DNA from: Gemmobacter lanyuensis
GTDB lineage: Bacteria > Pseudomonadota > Alphaproteobacteria > Rhodobacterales > Rhodobacteraceae
Direction of reading: 5' to 3'
Assembly: GCF_014652355.1 (NCBI RefSeq)
Contig: NZ_BMYQ01000009.1
Span: forward strand, 62,001 to 126,000
DNA length: 64,000 nucleotides
A program made the translations under genes and the position numbers. Positions 25,647-34,127 of the stretch are shown here, piece after piece (positions within the stretch are counted from its first letter, which is position 1; each line of letters starts with the position of its first letter). The notes below the pieces were generated by a model that was given only the letters and a program-made list of their open reading frames with translations, was not told where the DNA came from and did not search any database.

Positions 25647-26435
25647 TTACCGCTGGCTGACCGCATAAAGCGCCACCGCCGCAGCGTTCGAGACATTGAG
25701 CGACCCGAATTCCCCCTGGAACGGGATCCGCACCAGCCGGTCGCAGGTCTCGCGCGTCTTTTCGCGCAGCCCCGGCCCCTCGGCGCCCATCACCAGACCG
25801 ATGGGCCGCGATCCGGCCTCGGCCACCGCTTCGGCCACCGTGGTTTCGGCCTCGCCATCCAGCCCCAGCAGCACGAACCCCATCTCGCGCAGCTCGTCCA
25901 TCGCCTCGGCAAGGTTTGTCACGCGCAGATAGGGCTGGCGCTCCAGCGCGCCGCTTGCGGTCTTCGCCAGTGCCCCGGTTTCCGGCGCGGAATGATGGCG
26001 CGGCGCGATCACGGCCCGGGCGCCGAAGACCTCGGCCGAACGCAGCACCGCCCCCACGTTATGCGGATCGGTCACCCGGTCCAGCAGCACGACCAGCGGC
26101 GCCCCCTCACCCGAGATCGCCACATCGGCCAGACGGCCCCAGTTCAGCGGCTTGACCTCAAGCGCCGCACCCTGATGAACCGAACCCTCGTCAATCGGCA
26201 CGCTGAATTTGCGCGGATCTACGATTTCCGGCTCGATCCCCGCCTGTTCCACCGCTTCGGCCAGCTTGTCATAGGCGTTTTTCGTCAGCACAAGACGCAG
26301 CTTCACCCGGTTCGGATTGACCAGCGCATCGCGCACCGCATGCAGACCGAACAGCCAGACGGTTTCCGCCGCCGCCGCGCGTTTCGCGCGTTCCTTGTCG
26401 ATCACCCATGTCGGTTTCTTCGCGCCGCCGCTCAT
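25647..26435 (-). CDS. rlmB: 23S rRNA (guanosine2251-2'-O)-methyltransferase RlmB, TrmH family
   Basis: A SPOUT-class methyltransferase of 262 residues from the ATG at 26435; a longer in-frame reading would overlap the tRNA on the other strand. The N-terminal L7Ae-like substrate domain (WLFGLHAVRDALVNP) is followed by the trefoil-knot domain. Its three motifs are DPHNVGAVLRSAEVFG, GLVMGAEGPGL and FGSLNVSNAAAVALY. By family it methylates G2251 in 23S rRNA, though a close TrmH-type tRNA role cannot be excluded. Confidence 0.9.
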   Translation of the reverse strand: MSGGAKKPTWVIDKERAKRAAAAETVWLFGLHAVRDALVNPNRVKLRLVLTKNAYDKLAEAVEQAGIEPEIVDPRKFSVPIDEGSVHQGAALEVKPLNWGRLADVAISGEGAPLVVLLDRVTDPHNVGAVLRSAEVFGARAVIAPRHHSAPETGALAKTASGALERQPYLRVTNLAEAMDELREMGFVLLGLDGEAETTVAEAVAEAGSRPIGLVMGAEGPGLREKTRETCDRLVRIPFQGEFGSLNVSNAAAVALYAVSQR

Positions 26436-26553
26436 CTTCGCACCTCTTTGATATGGCGCGGACAATGCGCCGGGGCGGCAGAAGGGTGCAAGCAAAAAAC
26501 CTTCACTTTGTCCCTTGACGCCTCCGACGCCCCCACATATACCCCCCGTCAGT

Positions 26554-26637
26554 GGGCGACGTGCTGCAAGGTGCGGCAGCGGACTGTAACTCCGCCGAGG
26601 CGACTCGTGCCTGGTTCGATTCCAGGGTCGCCCACCA
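26554..26637 (+). tRNA. tRNA-Tyr (GTA), atypical core
   Basis: A class II tRNA of 84 nt. The acceptor GGGCGAC/GTCGCCC is perfect, with discriminator A and encoded CCA. The anticodon stem GCGGA/TCCGC has loop CTGTAAC with GTA at 26586-26588. A long variable arm CGAG/CTCG and T-arm CCTGG-TTCGATT-CCAGG follow. G1-C72 and A73 agree with bacterial tyrosine identity. The D-arm is odd: a G occupies the place of the near-universal U8 and the D-stem can be drawn more than one way. It is divergent from rlmB. Confidence 0.75.
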
Positions 26638-26736
26638 TCTTCCTGAAAAGACAGACAAAACCGACGCGCGATGTCGCGTTGAGGCGCTTTGCCTTGGGTT
26701 TGCCGCGCTAGCCTTTCGCACAACAGGAGGCTTCCC

Positions 26737-27534
26737 ATGTCAGACCGGTCCTACCGCTTTTCCCATGCCATCACGCGCAAGCCCTCGGCCTCGATCGTGG
26801 CCGGGTTGCGCGCTGTCGATACCGGCGCGCCGGACCTGCAGCTGATGCTGGCCCATCACGCAGCCTATGTCGCCACGCTGCGCGACACCGGCGCCACGGT
26901 GATCGAGCTGGAGCCGCTGGAGGCCTATCCCGATTCCGTCTTTGTCGAGGATACGGCGCTCTGCCTGCCCAAGGGGGCGGTGGTCATGCGGCCCGGTGCG
27001 CCCTCGCGTCTTGGTGAGGCGGCAGAGATGGCCCCGCATCTGGAAGCCCTTTATGGCGAGGTGCGCCGAATCAGCGGGACCGACAGTTTCATCGAAGGTG
27101 GCGATATCCTGATGACCGAATCCGAAATTCTGGTCGGCCGTTCCGCCCGCACCAATGCCGTCGGCATCGCCGAGCTTGCGCGCCTGACCGCCGACTGGGG
27201 CGAGGTGGTGCGCGAAGTGCATACCCCGCCGGGCGTTCTGCATTTCAAGACCGATTGCTCGCTGCTCGATGCCGAGACGATTCTCTCGACCGTGCGGCTG
27301 TCCTCCTCGGGCTGCTTCAAGGGCTATCGCCTGATCGACGTGGCCGAGGGCGAAGAGGCTGCGGCCAATACCATCCGCTTCAATGATCTGGTGCTGATGC
27401 CCGCAGGCTTTCCGCGCACGCGCGACCGTCTGCTGGCGGCGGGCTATACGGTGCGCGAAATCGGCAATAGCGAATGTGCGAAACTGGATGGCGGCATGTC
27501 CTGCCTGTCGCTGCGGTTTACGCCCAAAGCCTGA
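26737..27534 (+). CDS. Dimethylargininase-like hydrolase (DDAH, amidinotransferase superfamily)
   Basis: A 265-residue member of the pentein fold starting at the ATG at 26737 after AGGAGG. The catalytic residues of N-omega,N-omega-dimethylarginine dimethylaminohydrolase are in place: H169 in GVLHFKTDC and the nucleophile C256 in GGMSCLSL. The substrate-pocket acid is in SVFVEDTAL. Such enzymes convert methylarginines to citrulline. An arginine-deiminase-like activity on another guanidine compound is possible. It stands alone. Confidence 0.88.
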   Translation: MSDRSYRFSHAITRKPSASIVAGLRAVDTGAPDLQLMLAHHAAYVATLRDTGATVIELEPLEAYPDSVFVEDTALCLPKGAVVMRPGAPSRLGEAAEMAPHLEALYGEVRRISGTDSFIEGGDILMTESEILVGRSARTNAVGIAELARLTADWGEVVREVHTPPGVLHFKTDCSLLDAETILSTVRLSSSGCFKGYRLIDVAEGEEAAANTIRFNDLVLMPAGFPRTRDRLLAAGYTVREIGNSECAKLDGGMSCLSLRFTPKA

Positions 27535-27612
27535 GGGCGGCATGGCTTTCGCATCCGCAGCACCCGCCCTATAGTCGCGCACAGGGTGTAACGGGGTAGC
27601 AGGGTCTTGGGC

Positions 27613-28608
27613 ATGGCAGCGACATCGGGGCAGACGTTCAACATCGTCGCAGTGATCCAGCAGGGCCGTCTCCAGTATGAGGGGGTCTTGCTCGTGGCCT
27701 CGTTTCGGGCCGCAAACCCTGACTTTGCCGGGCGAATCTTTCTGGCCGAACCACAGCCGGGGCCGCGCTGGTCCGGCGATCCGCGGGCCGATGATGCGGC
27801 CGCGCGCGATCTGCTGCTGTCGCTCGGCGCCGAAATCCTGCCCTTCCAGAACACCACCTTCGGCGAGGCCTATCCCCACGGCAACAAAATCGAGGCGCTG
27901 CTTGCCCTGCCCGATGAGCCGTTCCTGTTTCTGGATACGGATACGCTGGTCATCGGCGATTTCGGCAGAGTGGCGTTTGATTTCGACCGCCCCTCGGCCT
28001 CGATGCGGCGCACGGCAACCTGGCCGCAGATCGAACTTTATGGGCCGGGATACACCCAGATCTGGGGGGCACTTTATGATCGCTTCGGGCTGGATATGGC
28101 CCCGACGCTAGATCTGTCGCAGCCCGACGAATACTGGCAGCGTTACATGTATTTCAACGCGGGCTGGTTCTTTCACCGCAGCCCCCGCATCTTCGGGCAG
28201 CGCTACCTCGATTACGCGCGCAGCATCCGCGATGACCGGCCCGCGGCGCTGGTCTGCCAAGAGCTGAACCCCTGGCTTGATCAGGTGGCGTTGCCGCTGG
28301 TGATCCATTCGCTGGGCGGCGGGCGGCCGGGGCCCGAACTCGCAGGGCTGGATGGCGATGTGACCTGCCATTACCGCAGCCTCTCGCTGCTTTATGCGCG
28401 CGAAAGCGATGCGGCAGTCGCGATGCTGGAAACCATCTGCGCCCGCAAAGAGGTGAAGGCCGCCCTGAAGCGGCATCAGCCGGTCAAGAAGCTGGTCTAT
28501 CAGGGGCACGGGGCCGAGGCGCGCGCGCTCTTTGACCGTGCCGATCTGCCGCGCAAGGAACAGGTGATCCGCAACACCCTGAAACGGCAGGATCTCTGGT
28601 TCCGCTGA
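27613..28608 (+). CDS. GT-A-fold-like protein, function unknown
   Basis: A 331-residue soluble protein that I cannot assign to a named family. It begins with a Rossmann-type strand (FNIVAVIQQGRLQYEG). Its key feature is FLFLDTDTLVIGDFG with D108-T-D110, the kind of DxD metal site used by GT-A glycosyltransferases to bind nucleotide sugars. Trp- and Tyr-rich segments follow (YGPGYTQIWGALYDRFG and DEYWQRYMYFNAGWFFHRS), the latter like the product-side motif of such enzymes. No sugar-synthesis genes are adjacent. I use the ATG at 27613; a TTG two codons earlier is possible. Confidence 0.65.
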   Translation: MAATSGQTFNIVAVIQQGRLQYEGVLLVASFRAANPDFAGRIFLAEPQPGPRWSGDPRADDAAARDLLLSLGAEILPFQNTTFGEAYPHGNKIEALLALPDEPFLFLDTDTLVIGDFGRVAFDFDRPSASMRRTATWPQIELYGPGYTQIWGALYDRFGLDMAPTLDLSQPDEYWQRYMYFNAGWFFHRSPRIFGQRYLDYARSIRDDRPAALVCQELNPWLDQVALPLVIHSLGGGRPGPELAGLDGDVTCHYRSLSLLYARESDAAVAMLETICARKEVKAALKRHQPVKKLVYQGHGAEARALFDRADLPRKEQVIRNTLKRQDLWFR

Positions 28609-28746
28609 CGGGGAAATAATCCTCTCTTTCGGGGGGCTGCGACAGCATGGCCCGCACAAAAGCGGCTGCAGGCGCACTCGGCCATTGCGGCGCCCCTTCG
28701 GCATGGCCTAGCCTTCACCCATCGCGTTTTCCGGGGAGGATAAACC

Positions 28747-30039
28747 ATGACCGAGACCCGCCCGATGGGCTTTGACACGCTGGCCATTCACGCAGGCGCC
28801 CACCCAGACCCGGCGACCGGCGCCCGGCAGGTGCCGATCTATCAGACCACCGCCTACGTTTTCAAAGACGCCGATCACGCCGCGCGTTTGTTCAACCTGC
28901 AAGAGGTTGGCTATATCTATTCCCGCCTGACGAACCCGACCGTGGGCGCGCTGGCCGAACGCGTTGCGGCGCTGGAAGGCGGCGCGGGCGCGGTCTGCTG
29001 TTCATCGGGCCATGCCGCGCAGATCATGGCGCTGTTCCCGCTGATGGGGCCGGGCTGCAATGTCGTCGCCTCGACCCGGCTTTATGGCGGCACCATCCAG
29101 CAGTTCTCCAACACCATCCGCAAATTCGGCTGGTCGGCCAAATTCGTCGATTTCGATGATGCCGCAGCAATCGAGGCCGCGATCGATGACAATACCCGCG
29201 CGATCTTCTGTGAAACCATAGCCAATCCGGGCGGGGTGATCACCGATCTGGATCTTGTGGCCGGGGTGGCCAACAAAGCCGGCCTGCCGCTGATCGTCGA
29301 TAACACCACCGCCACACCCTATCTGTGCAAGCCCATCGAACATGGCGCGACACTGGTCGTGCATTCGGCCACGAAATACCTGACCGGGAATGGCACGGTG
29401 ACCGGGGGTGTCGTGGTGGATTCGGGCAAGTTCGACTGGTCCGCCTCGGGCAAGTTCCCCTCGCTTGCGGCGCCGGAACCGGCCTATCACGGGCTGAACT
29501 TCCATGCGGCGCTGGGGGGCATGGCCTTCACCTTCCACTCCATCGCCGTGGGTCTGCGCGATCTGGGCATGACGATGAACCCGCAGGGCGCGCATTACAC
29601 CCTGATGGGGATCGAGACGCTGGGCCTGCGGATGCAGCGCCATATCGAAAACGCCCGCAAGGTCGCCGAATGGCTTGAGGCCGATCCGCGCGTCGATGTG
29701 GTGACCTATGCGGGACTGGCGTCTTCGCCCTATCACGACCGCGTGGCCCGCATCGTGCCCAAGGGGGCCGGGGCGCTGTTCACCTTTGGGGTCAAGGGCG
29801 GGTATGAGGCCTGTGTGAAGCTCGTCGACAACCTCAAGCTCTTCAGCCATGTGGCCAATCTGGGCGATACGCGGTCCCTGATCATCCATCCGGCCTCGAC
29901 CACCCACCGTCAGCTGCCGCCCGACCAGCAGGTCCGTGCCGGGGCCGCGCCGAATGTGGTGCGTGTCTCGATCGGGATCGAGGATGCCGCCGACATTATC
30001 GCCGATCTGGATCAGGCGCTGGCAAAAGCGACGGCCTGA
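28747..30039 (+). CDS. metY: O-acetylhomoserine sulfhydrylase (Cys/Met metabolism PLP enzyme)
   Basis: A 430-residue fold-type I PLP enzyme of the cystathionine gamma-synthase family. The opening GFDTLAIHAGAHPDPATGARQVPIYQTTAYVF is typical of O-acetylhomoserine aminocarboxypropyltransferases. PLP would bind K210 in VVHSATKYLTG, and D185 in VDNTTATP would hold the pyridine nitrogen. The reaction makes homocysteine from O-acetylhomoserine and sulfide. A strong GGGGAGGA precedes the ATG. No SAM riboswitch is apparent in the 138-bp upstream gap. Confidence 0.93.
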   Translation: MTETRPMGFDTLAIHAGAHPDPATGARQVPIYQTTAYVFKDADHAARLFNLQEVGYIYSRLTNPTVGALAERVAALEGGAGAVCCSSGHAAQIMALFPLMGPGCNVVASTRLYGGTIQQFSNTIRKFGWSAKFVDFDDAAAIEAAIDDNTRAIFCETIANPGGVITDLDLVAGVANKAGLPLIVDNTTATPYLCKPIEHGATLVVHSATKYLTGNGTVTGGVVVDSGKFDWSASGKFPSLAAPEPAYHGLNFHAALGGMAFTFHSIAVGLRDLGMTMNPQGAHYTLMGIETLGLRMQRHIENARKVAEWLEADPRVDVVTYAGLASSPYHDRVARIVPKGAGALFTFGVKGGYEACVKLVDNLKLFSHVANLGDTRSLIIHPASTTHRQLPPDQQVRAGAAPNVVRVSIGIEDAADIIADLDQALAKATA

Positions 30040-30049
30040 ATGAGGACGC

Positions 30050-30072
30050 GGGGGAAGGATAATCCTTCCCCC
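30050..30072. terminator. Bidirectional terminator between metY and the SIMPL gene
   Basis: A 9-bp stem GGGGGAAGG/CCTTCCCCC (30050-30058 with 30064-30072) around ATAAT lies between two convergent stop codons. It can fold on both strands; neither side has a strong U-run. Confidence 0.6.
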
Positions 30073-30080
30073 GTCTGCCA

Positions 30081-30806
30081 TCAGGGCGCCAGCGCCCAGA
30101 TGATGGTGACCTGCGCCGCGGTGGTGACAGACCCCGCCGCCATAGGCACGCCCCCCTTGGCCTCGGCCGCCATGCTCATCATCGGCATCGGGGGTTGATA
30201 GCCGCCACTCTCGGTGATCGATCGGATCGGCCCCAGCGTCACCCCGGCTGCCCCGGCAAGCAGCGCGGCGCGGTGCTGGGCGTCCGCGACAGCCCGTTTG
30301 CGCGCCTCATCCAGCGCGGGATCGGGGTCCTGCAAGGTGAACTCGACCCCGTTCAGTGTATTCGCACCATCGCGCACTGCCGCATCCAGCACCGCCCCCA
30401 AGCCCTCCAGCGCACGCACCTGAACCGAGACTGAATTCGAGGCGACATAGCCCACGATCCGGTTGGTGCCATCGTCCATGTTGCTTTGCCAGTTGGGATT
30501 CAGCGCCAGCCCGGTCGTTTGCAAATCGGCCGGGGCTACGCCGGCCGCCTTCAGATTTTCGATGACTTTCGCGATCTCGGCCGAGTTGGCGGTCAGGGCC
30601 TCGGCAGCGGTAGGTCCTTCCGTCGTGACGCCCAGTGTGATCCGCGCCATATCGGGGGCTTGGTCCACGCGGCCCTCCCCCATGACGGTCAGGGTGGCCG
30701 CGGCCAGCGAACCGGCCGCCGGATCGGACACCTGCGCAAAGGCCGGTCCCGCAAGCGCCGCGACCAGAACACCCGCCGCCATCCGCTGCCGTAAACGCAT
30801 CTGCAT
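30081..30806 (-). CDS. Exported SIMPL (DUF541) domain protein
   Basis: A 241-residue protein starting at the ATG at 30806, 6 nt after AGGAGG. A signal peptide (about 1-24, ending GPAFA) precedes a SIMPL domain with ATLTVMGEGRVDQAPDMARITLGV, GYVASNSVSVQVRAL, and the conserved DEARKRAVADAQHRAALLAGAAGV helix. SIMPL proteins are periplasmic or outer-membrane proteins of unclear role, linked to oxidative stress in some species (YggE). Confidence 0.9.
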   Translation of the reverse strand: MQMRLRQRMAAGVLVAALAGPAFAQVSDPAAGSLAAATLTVMGEGRVDQAPDMARITLGVTTEGPTAAEALTANSAEIAKVIENLKAAGVAPADLQTTGLALNPNWQSNMDDGTNRIVGYVASNSVSVQVRALEGLGAVLDAAVRDGANTLNGVEFTLQDPDPALDEARKRAVADAQHRAALLAGAAGVTLGPIRSITESGGYQPPMPMMSMAAEAKGGVPMAAGSVTTAAQVTIIWALAP

Positions 30807-30979
30807 CTTCTGCCTCCTTGACAATTTCGCACATCCTACACGCTTGACGTGCATCGAAACCGGTTCATTTCGCCGCTCACAGGTCTTTTTCTTTCTTTCG
30901 GCGGAAAGCTGCTATACTGACGCGGGCACAAGGCGTCTGCCACTCCCGTCCGCGCCCACAGCCGTGTTAGACCTGTGCA

Positions 30980-33900
30980 ATGAAACCGAATTTTGCCCTC
31001 AACTTCTCCCATGACACCATCAGCCTGTTGCACCGCACGGCGCGGGGCTGGCTGGAGATCGGTGCCACACCAATCGACGCCCCCGATCTGGGAGAGGCGC
31101 TGAGCTATCTGCGCCGGTCCGCTCTGGGCCTTGCGCCGCATGGCGTGACGACCAAGCTGATCATCCCCGATGACCAGATCCTGTATCTGGAGCTTCCGGC
31201 GCCGGGGCCGACGGATGTGCATCGTGACGCGCAGATCCGCGCCGCATTGGAGGGCCGTACGCCCTATGCGGTCGAAGATCTGGTGTTCGACTGGGCGGGC
31301 GAAGGTCCGGTGGTGCAGGTTGCGGTGATTGCCCGCGAAACGCTGCAAGAGGCCGAGAGCTTTGCCCAGCAATACCGCTTCAACCCGGTATCCTTTGTGG
31401 GTCTGCCGGATCCGGCCAGTTTTGACGGCGAGCCGTGGTTCGGTCCCAGCGAGGCTGCGGCGCAGCTGCTGCCAGAGGGTGAATTTGTCGAACGCGACAG
31501 CGCGCCCGTGGTGATCATCAGCCGCGAACCGACCTCGCGCGGCCGCACTCCGGCGGCGGATGACGCCCCCGCCGCGGCAGAACCGACCCCGATGATCGCA
31601 GAGACGGTGGAAGAACCCGCTCCCGCTACAGAGGTGGCCGAGGCCGAATTTCCTGCGCCCGAAACCATCGAGGTCGAACCTGACGCGCCGGAGCAAGCAC
31701 CAGTGGTTGCAGCCGAACCGGAACCCGCGCCCGAGGCCCCGGCGCTGTCGATCCTTTCCGACACGAACCTGACCTTGCCCGAGGATGTGGCGCTTTATCC
31801 TGCGCCGCCCATGACCGACGCCGGGCCACCACCGGTCGAGATCTCCGCGCCGGTCCGCCCGGCCGGGCCAGAGGTCATTCCCCCGGTCATCGCCGGGTTC
31901 CGACGCCCGCCCGCAGCCAAGCGGGCCGCGCCCCCGCCGCCGGTCGCGATCGCTGTGCCCGAGGAAGTGTCGCCTCCTGCACCAGTGACTCCTGCCCTGC
32001 CGCCCGAGATTGTCGCGTCGCAGGAGGCAAGTTTTGTTGCGCCGATGCCCACGGACCTGCCGCCGCCGGATCTGGTCCTGCCCGCCGATGCGCCCGCCGC
32101 CCCCGCGGCGCCGCGCGGCAAACTGAGCGTGACGTCCGTCACCTCGCATCGCCGGGCCCCGGCTGCGCCGCTGACACCGCCGCAGTTGACGCCGGCCGCG
32201 GGGACTGCCCGTGTCTACGATCCGGATCCCGCCGAAGCCGAAGGCGATCTGCCCCCGCCGGTGCCCGCCGCTGTGCGACAAGCACGGGCCAACGCTGGCG
32301 CGGCACCGCTGGCGGCACCGCAACGGGCGGTGAAAGACGCCAAGGCGGCCAAGGGGCTTGGCAGTCTGGTAACGGCGCCCGGCATCGCCGGTTTGCGCGG
32401 CAAGGCTGCGAAACCGACCAAACCTGCCAAAGCCGTCCCACCCGAAGTGACCCTGGTTGCACCGCCACCGACCACCGAGGGGGACCTTCCCTTTGCGAAG
32501 GTTCGTCCCAGCACGCGCGGCAAACCGCGCTATCTCGGCCTGGTCCTGACGGGTCTTCTGCTTCTGGCCCTTGCGATCATCGCGGCCTGGTCGTCTTTCT
32601 CTGCCAGCACCGAGACCCCGGCCGTGATCGAGGCGACGGATGCCGACACTGCAGGCCAGCCTGCCGCGGCGACAGACCCGCAGGCTGCGCCCGCGACCGC
32701 CGACCCGGTGGTCGAGACGCCTGCGCCGCAAACCGACCCGAGCATCGAAGACGAGGCCGCGGCCGACGGTCAGCCGACCGACGCCCCGGCCGCCGCGCCT
32801 GCGGAGGAAACCATCGCCCCCGCCACGCCGGGCGATAGCGGCGCAGCGGCCCCTGCCCCCCCGGCTGCAGGTCAGGATGAGATCATCCTTTCGACCACGG
32901 ACACGCCGCCTGCCGCCGCAGATGCGCTGGCGCTCGTGCCGCCGCAGGCCGCGGCCGATGCCCCCCCGCAGGCCCCGGCCCCGCCGCCGCCCTTTGGCAC
33001 CCAGTACGAATTCGACGCCAATGGCCTGATCCGTCCGACCGAAGCCGGTATCGTGACACCCGAAGGGGTGCGCCTCGTTGCCGGGCCGCCGCCGATCGTG
33101 CCGCCGGCACGGCCCGCATCTGTCGTCGAAAAGGCCCGGGCGCTCGCCCCAGCCACTGCTGAAGTGCCCGAAGCGGCACCCCCGGCAGCTGCCCCCTATG
33201 CTGACCCGGCCCTGGAAGGGTTCCGGCCGCGCCCGCGCCCGGAAACGCTTCAGGTTCCGTCTCCCCCGGCGACAGTCGATGACGCAGCCCTGACCATCCC
33301 GGCCGAAAGCCAGATGGTCAGCCTGCGCCCGCAGCCGCGTCCGGCCTCGGTCGCCTCGGCATCCCAGGCTGCGGCAGACCAGCAGCGTCAGGATGAAGAG
33401 GCGCAACGTGTGGCCGAGGCCGCCTCCCTTTCCGCCACGGCCGCCGCAGAGGCGCTTGCGACCGTGCCGCAAGGGGAGCTTGGCCCGCGCAGCCCGCTGG
33501 CGGTGCCGATCTCGCGCCGCCCACCGCCCAAGCCCAGCAATTTCGATGCGACGATCCAGACGGCCGTCGCCGCCGCGATCAGCCCACAGCCCATCGCCCC
33601 CACGCCCGAGCCCGAGGTGATCCCGGCCCCGGTCGCGGCACCCGTTCCGGCCCCCGAACCTGTGCCGGAACCTGCGCCGCGCCGCACCCGGACCCCGGCA
33701 CCGGAACCGACGATCATGCCCTCGCCCAAGGACATCGAGCCGGGCGATGATGAACAATACGCCCCCGCCGCCAAGACGGACCGCATTACCACCAGCGGCT
33801 CGGTTGCCAAGAACGCGACCTTTGCCAATGCGATCAACCTCGGCAAGACGAACCTGATCGGGGTCTATGGCACGCCCTCCAAACGCTATGCGATGATCCG

Positions 33901-34036
33901 CACCAGCAATGGGCAATACAAGAAGGTGCGCGTAGGCGACCGGGTTGATGGCGGCACGGTGGCTGCGATCACCGAAAGCGAGCTGCGCTATCAGAAGGGC
34001 GGGCGCATGCTGACGCTGGCCCTGCCCCGCGGCTGA
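30980..34036 (+). CDS. Large Pro/Ala-rich bitopic membrane protein with PilM/GspL-like and GspC/PilP-like ends
   Basis: A 1018-residue protein in three parts. Residues 1-170 (MKPNFALNFSHDTISLLHR, LIIPDDQILYLELPAPG, RAALEGRTPYAVEDLVFDW) resemble the cytoplasmic actin-like domains of PilM/GspL. A long acidic Pro/Ala/Glu linker leads to one transmembrane segment at about 516-538. A second Pro/Ala-rich stretch, presumably periplasmic, ends in a folded C-terminus (about 935-1018) with LIGVYGTPSKRYAMIRTSNGQYKKVRVGDRVDGGTVAAI. This is the pattern of GspC/PilP homology regions. No other pilus or secretion genes adjoin it. Older annotation sometimes calls such proteins translation initiation factor 2 because of low complexity; that is not supported here. 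Confidence 0.7.
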   Translation: MKPNFALNFSHDTISLLHRTARGWLEIGATPIDAPDLGEALSYLRRSALGLAPHGVTTKLIIPDDQILYLELPAPGPTDVHRDAQIRAALEGRTPYAVEDLVFDWAGEGPVVQVAVIARETLQEAESFAQQYRFNPVSFVGLPDPASFDGEPWFGPSEAAAQLLPEGEFVERDSAPVVIISREPTSRGRTPAADDAPAAAEPTPMIAETVEEPAPATEVAEAEFPAPETIEVEPDAPEQAPVVAAEPEPAPEAPALSILSDTNLTLPEDVALYPAPPMTDAGPPPVEISAPVRPAGPEVIPPVIAGFRRPPAAKRAAPPPPVAIAVPEEVSPPAPVTPALPPEIVASQEASFVAPMPTDLPPPDLVLPADAPAAPAAPRGKLSVTSVTSHRRAPAAPLTPPQLTPAAGTARVYDPDPAEAEGDLPPPVPAAVRQARANAGAAPLAAPQRAVKDAKAAKGLGSLVTAPGIAGLRGKAAKPTKPAKAVPPEVTLVAPPPTTEGDLPFAKVRPSTRGKPRYLGLVLTGLLLLALAIIAAWSSFSASTETPAVIEATDADTAGQPAAATDPQAAPATADPVVETPAPQTDPSIEDEAAADGQPTDAPAAAPAEETIAPATPGDSGAAAPAPPAAGQDEIILSTTDTPPAAADALALVPPQAAADAPPQAPAPPPPFGTQYEFDANGLIRPTEAGIVTPEGVRLVAGPPPIVPPARPASVVEKARALAPATAEVPEAAPPAAAPYADPALEGFRPRPRPETLQVPSPPATVDDAALTIPAESQMVSLRPQPRPASVASASQAAADQQRQDEEAQRVAEAASLSATAAAEALATVPQGELGPRSPLAVPISRRPPPKPSNFDATIQTAVAAAISPQPIAPTPEPEVIPAPVAAPVPAPEPVPEPAPRRTRTPAPEPTIMPSPKDIEPGDDEQYAPAAKTDRITTSGSVAKNATFANAINLGKTNLIGVYGTPSKRYAMIRTSNGQYKKVRVGDRVDGGTVAAITESELRYQKGGRMLTLALPRG

Positions 34037-34127
34037 GGCCGCTGTCACACATACTGTAACATATTCGCGCAAACTGTGACCGCGCCCGAGGTTGCGCGCC
34101 CCTGCGCTGCATCCGATAGTCGGGGCC

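Noticed and set aside
28609-28746. SAM riboswitch upstream of the O-acetylhomoserine sulfhydrylase gene.
   Set aside because: I looked for SAM-II or other SAM-aptamer cores and saw none; only short GC-rich stems are present.
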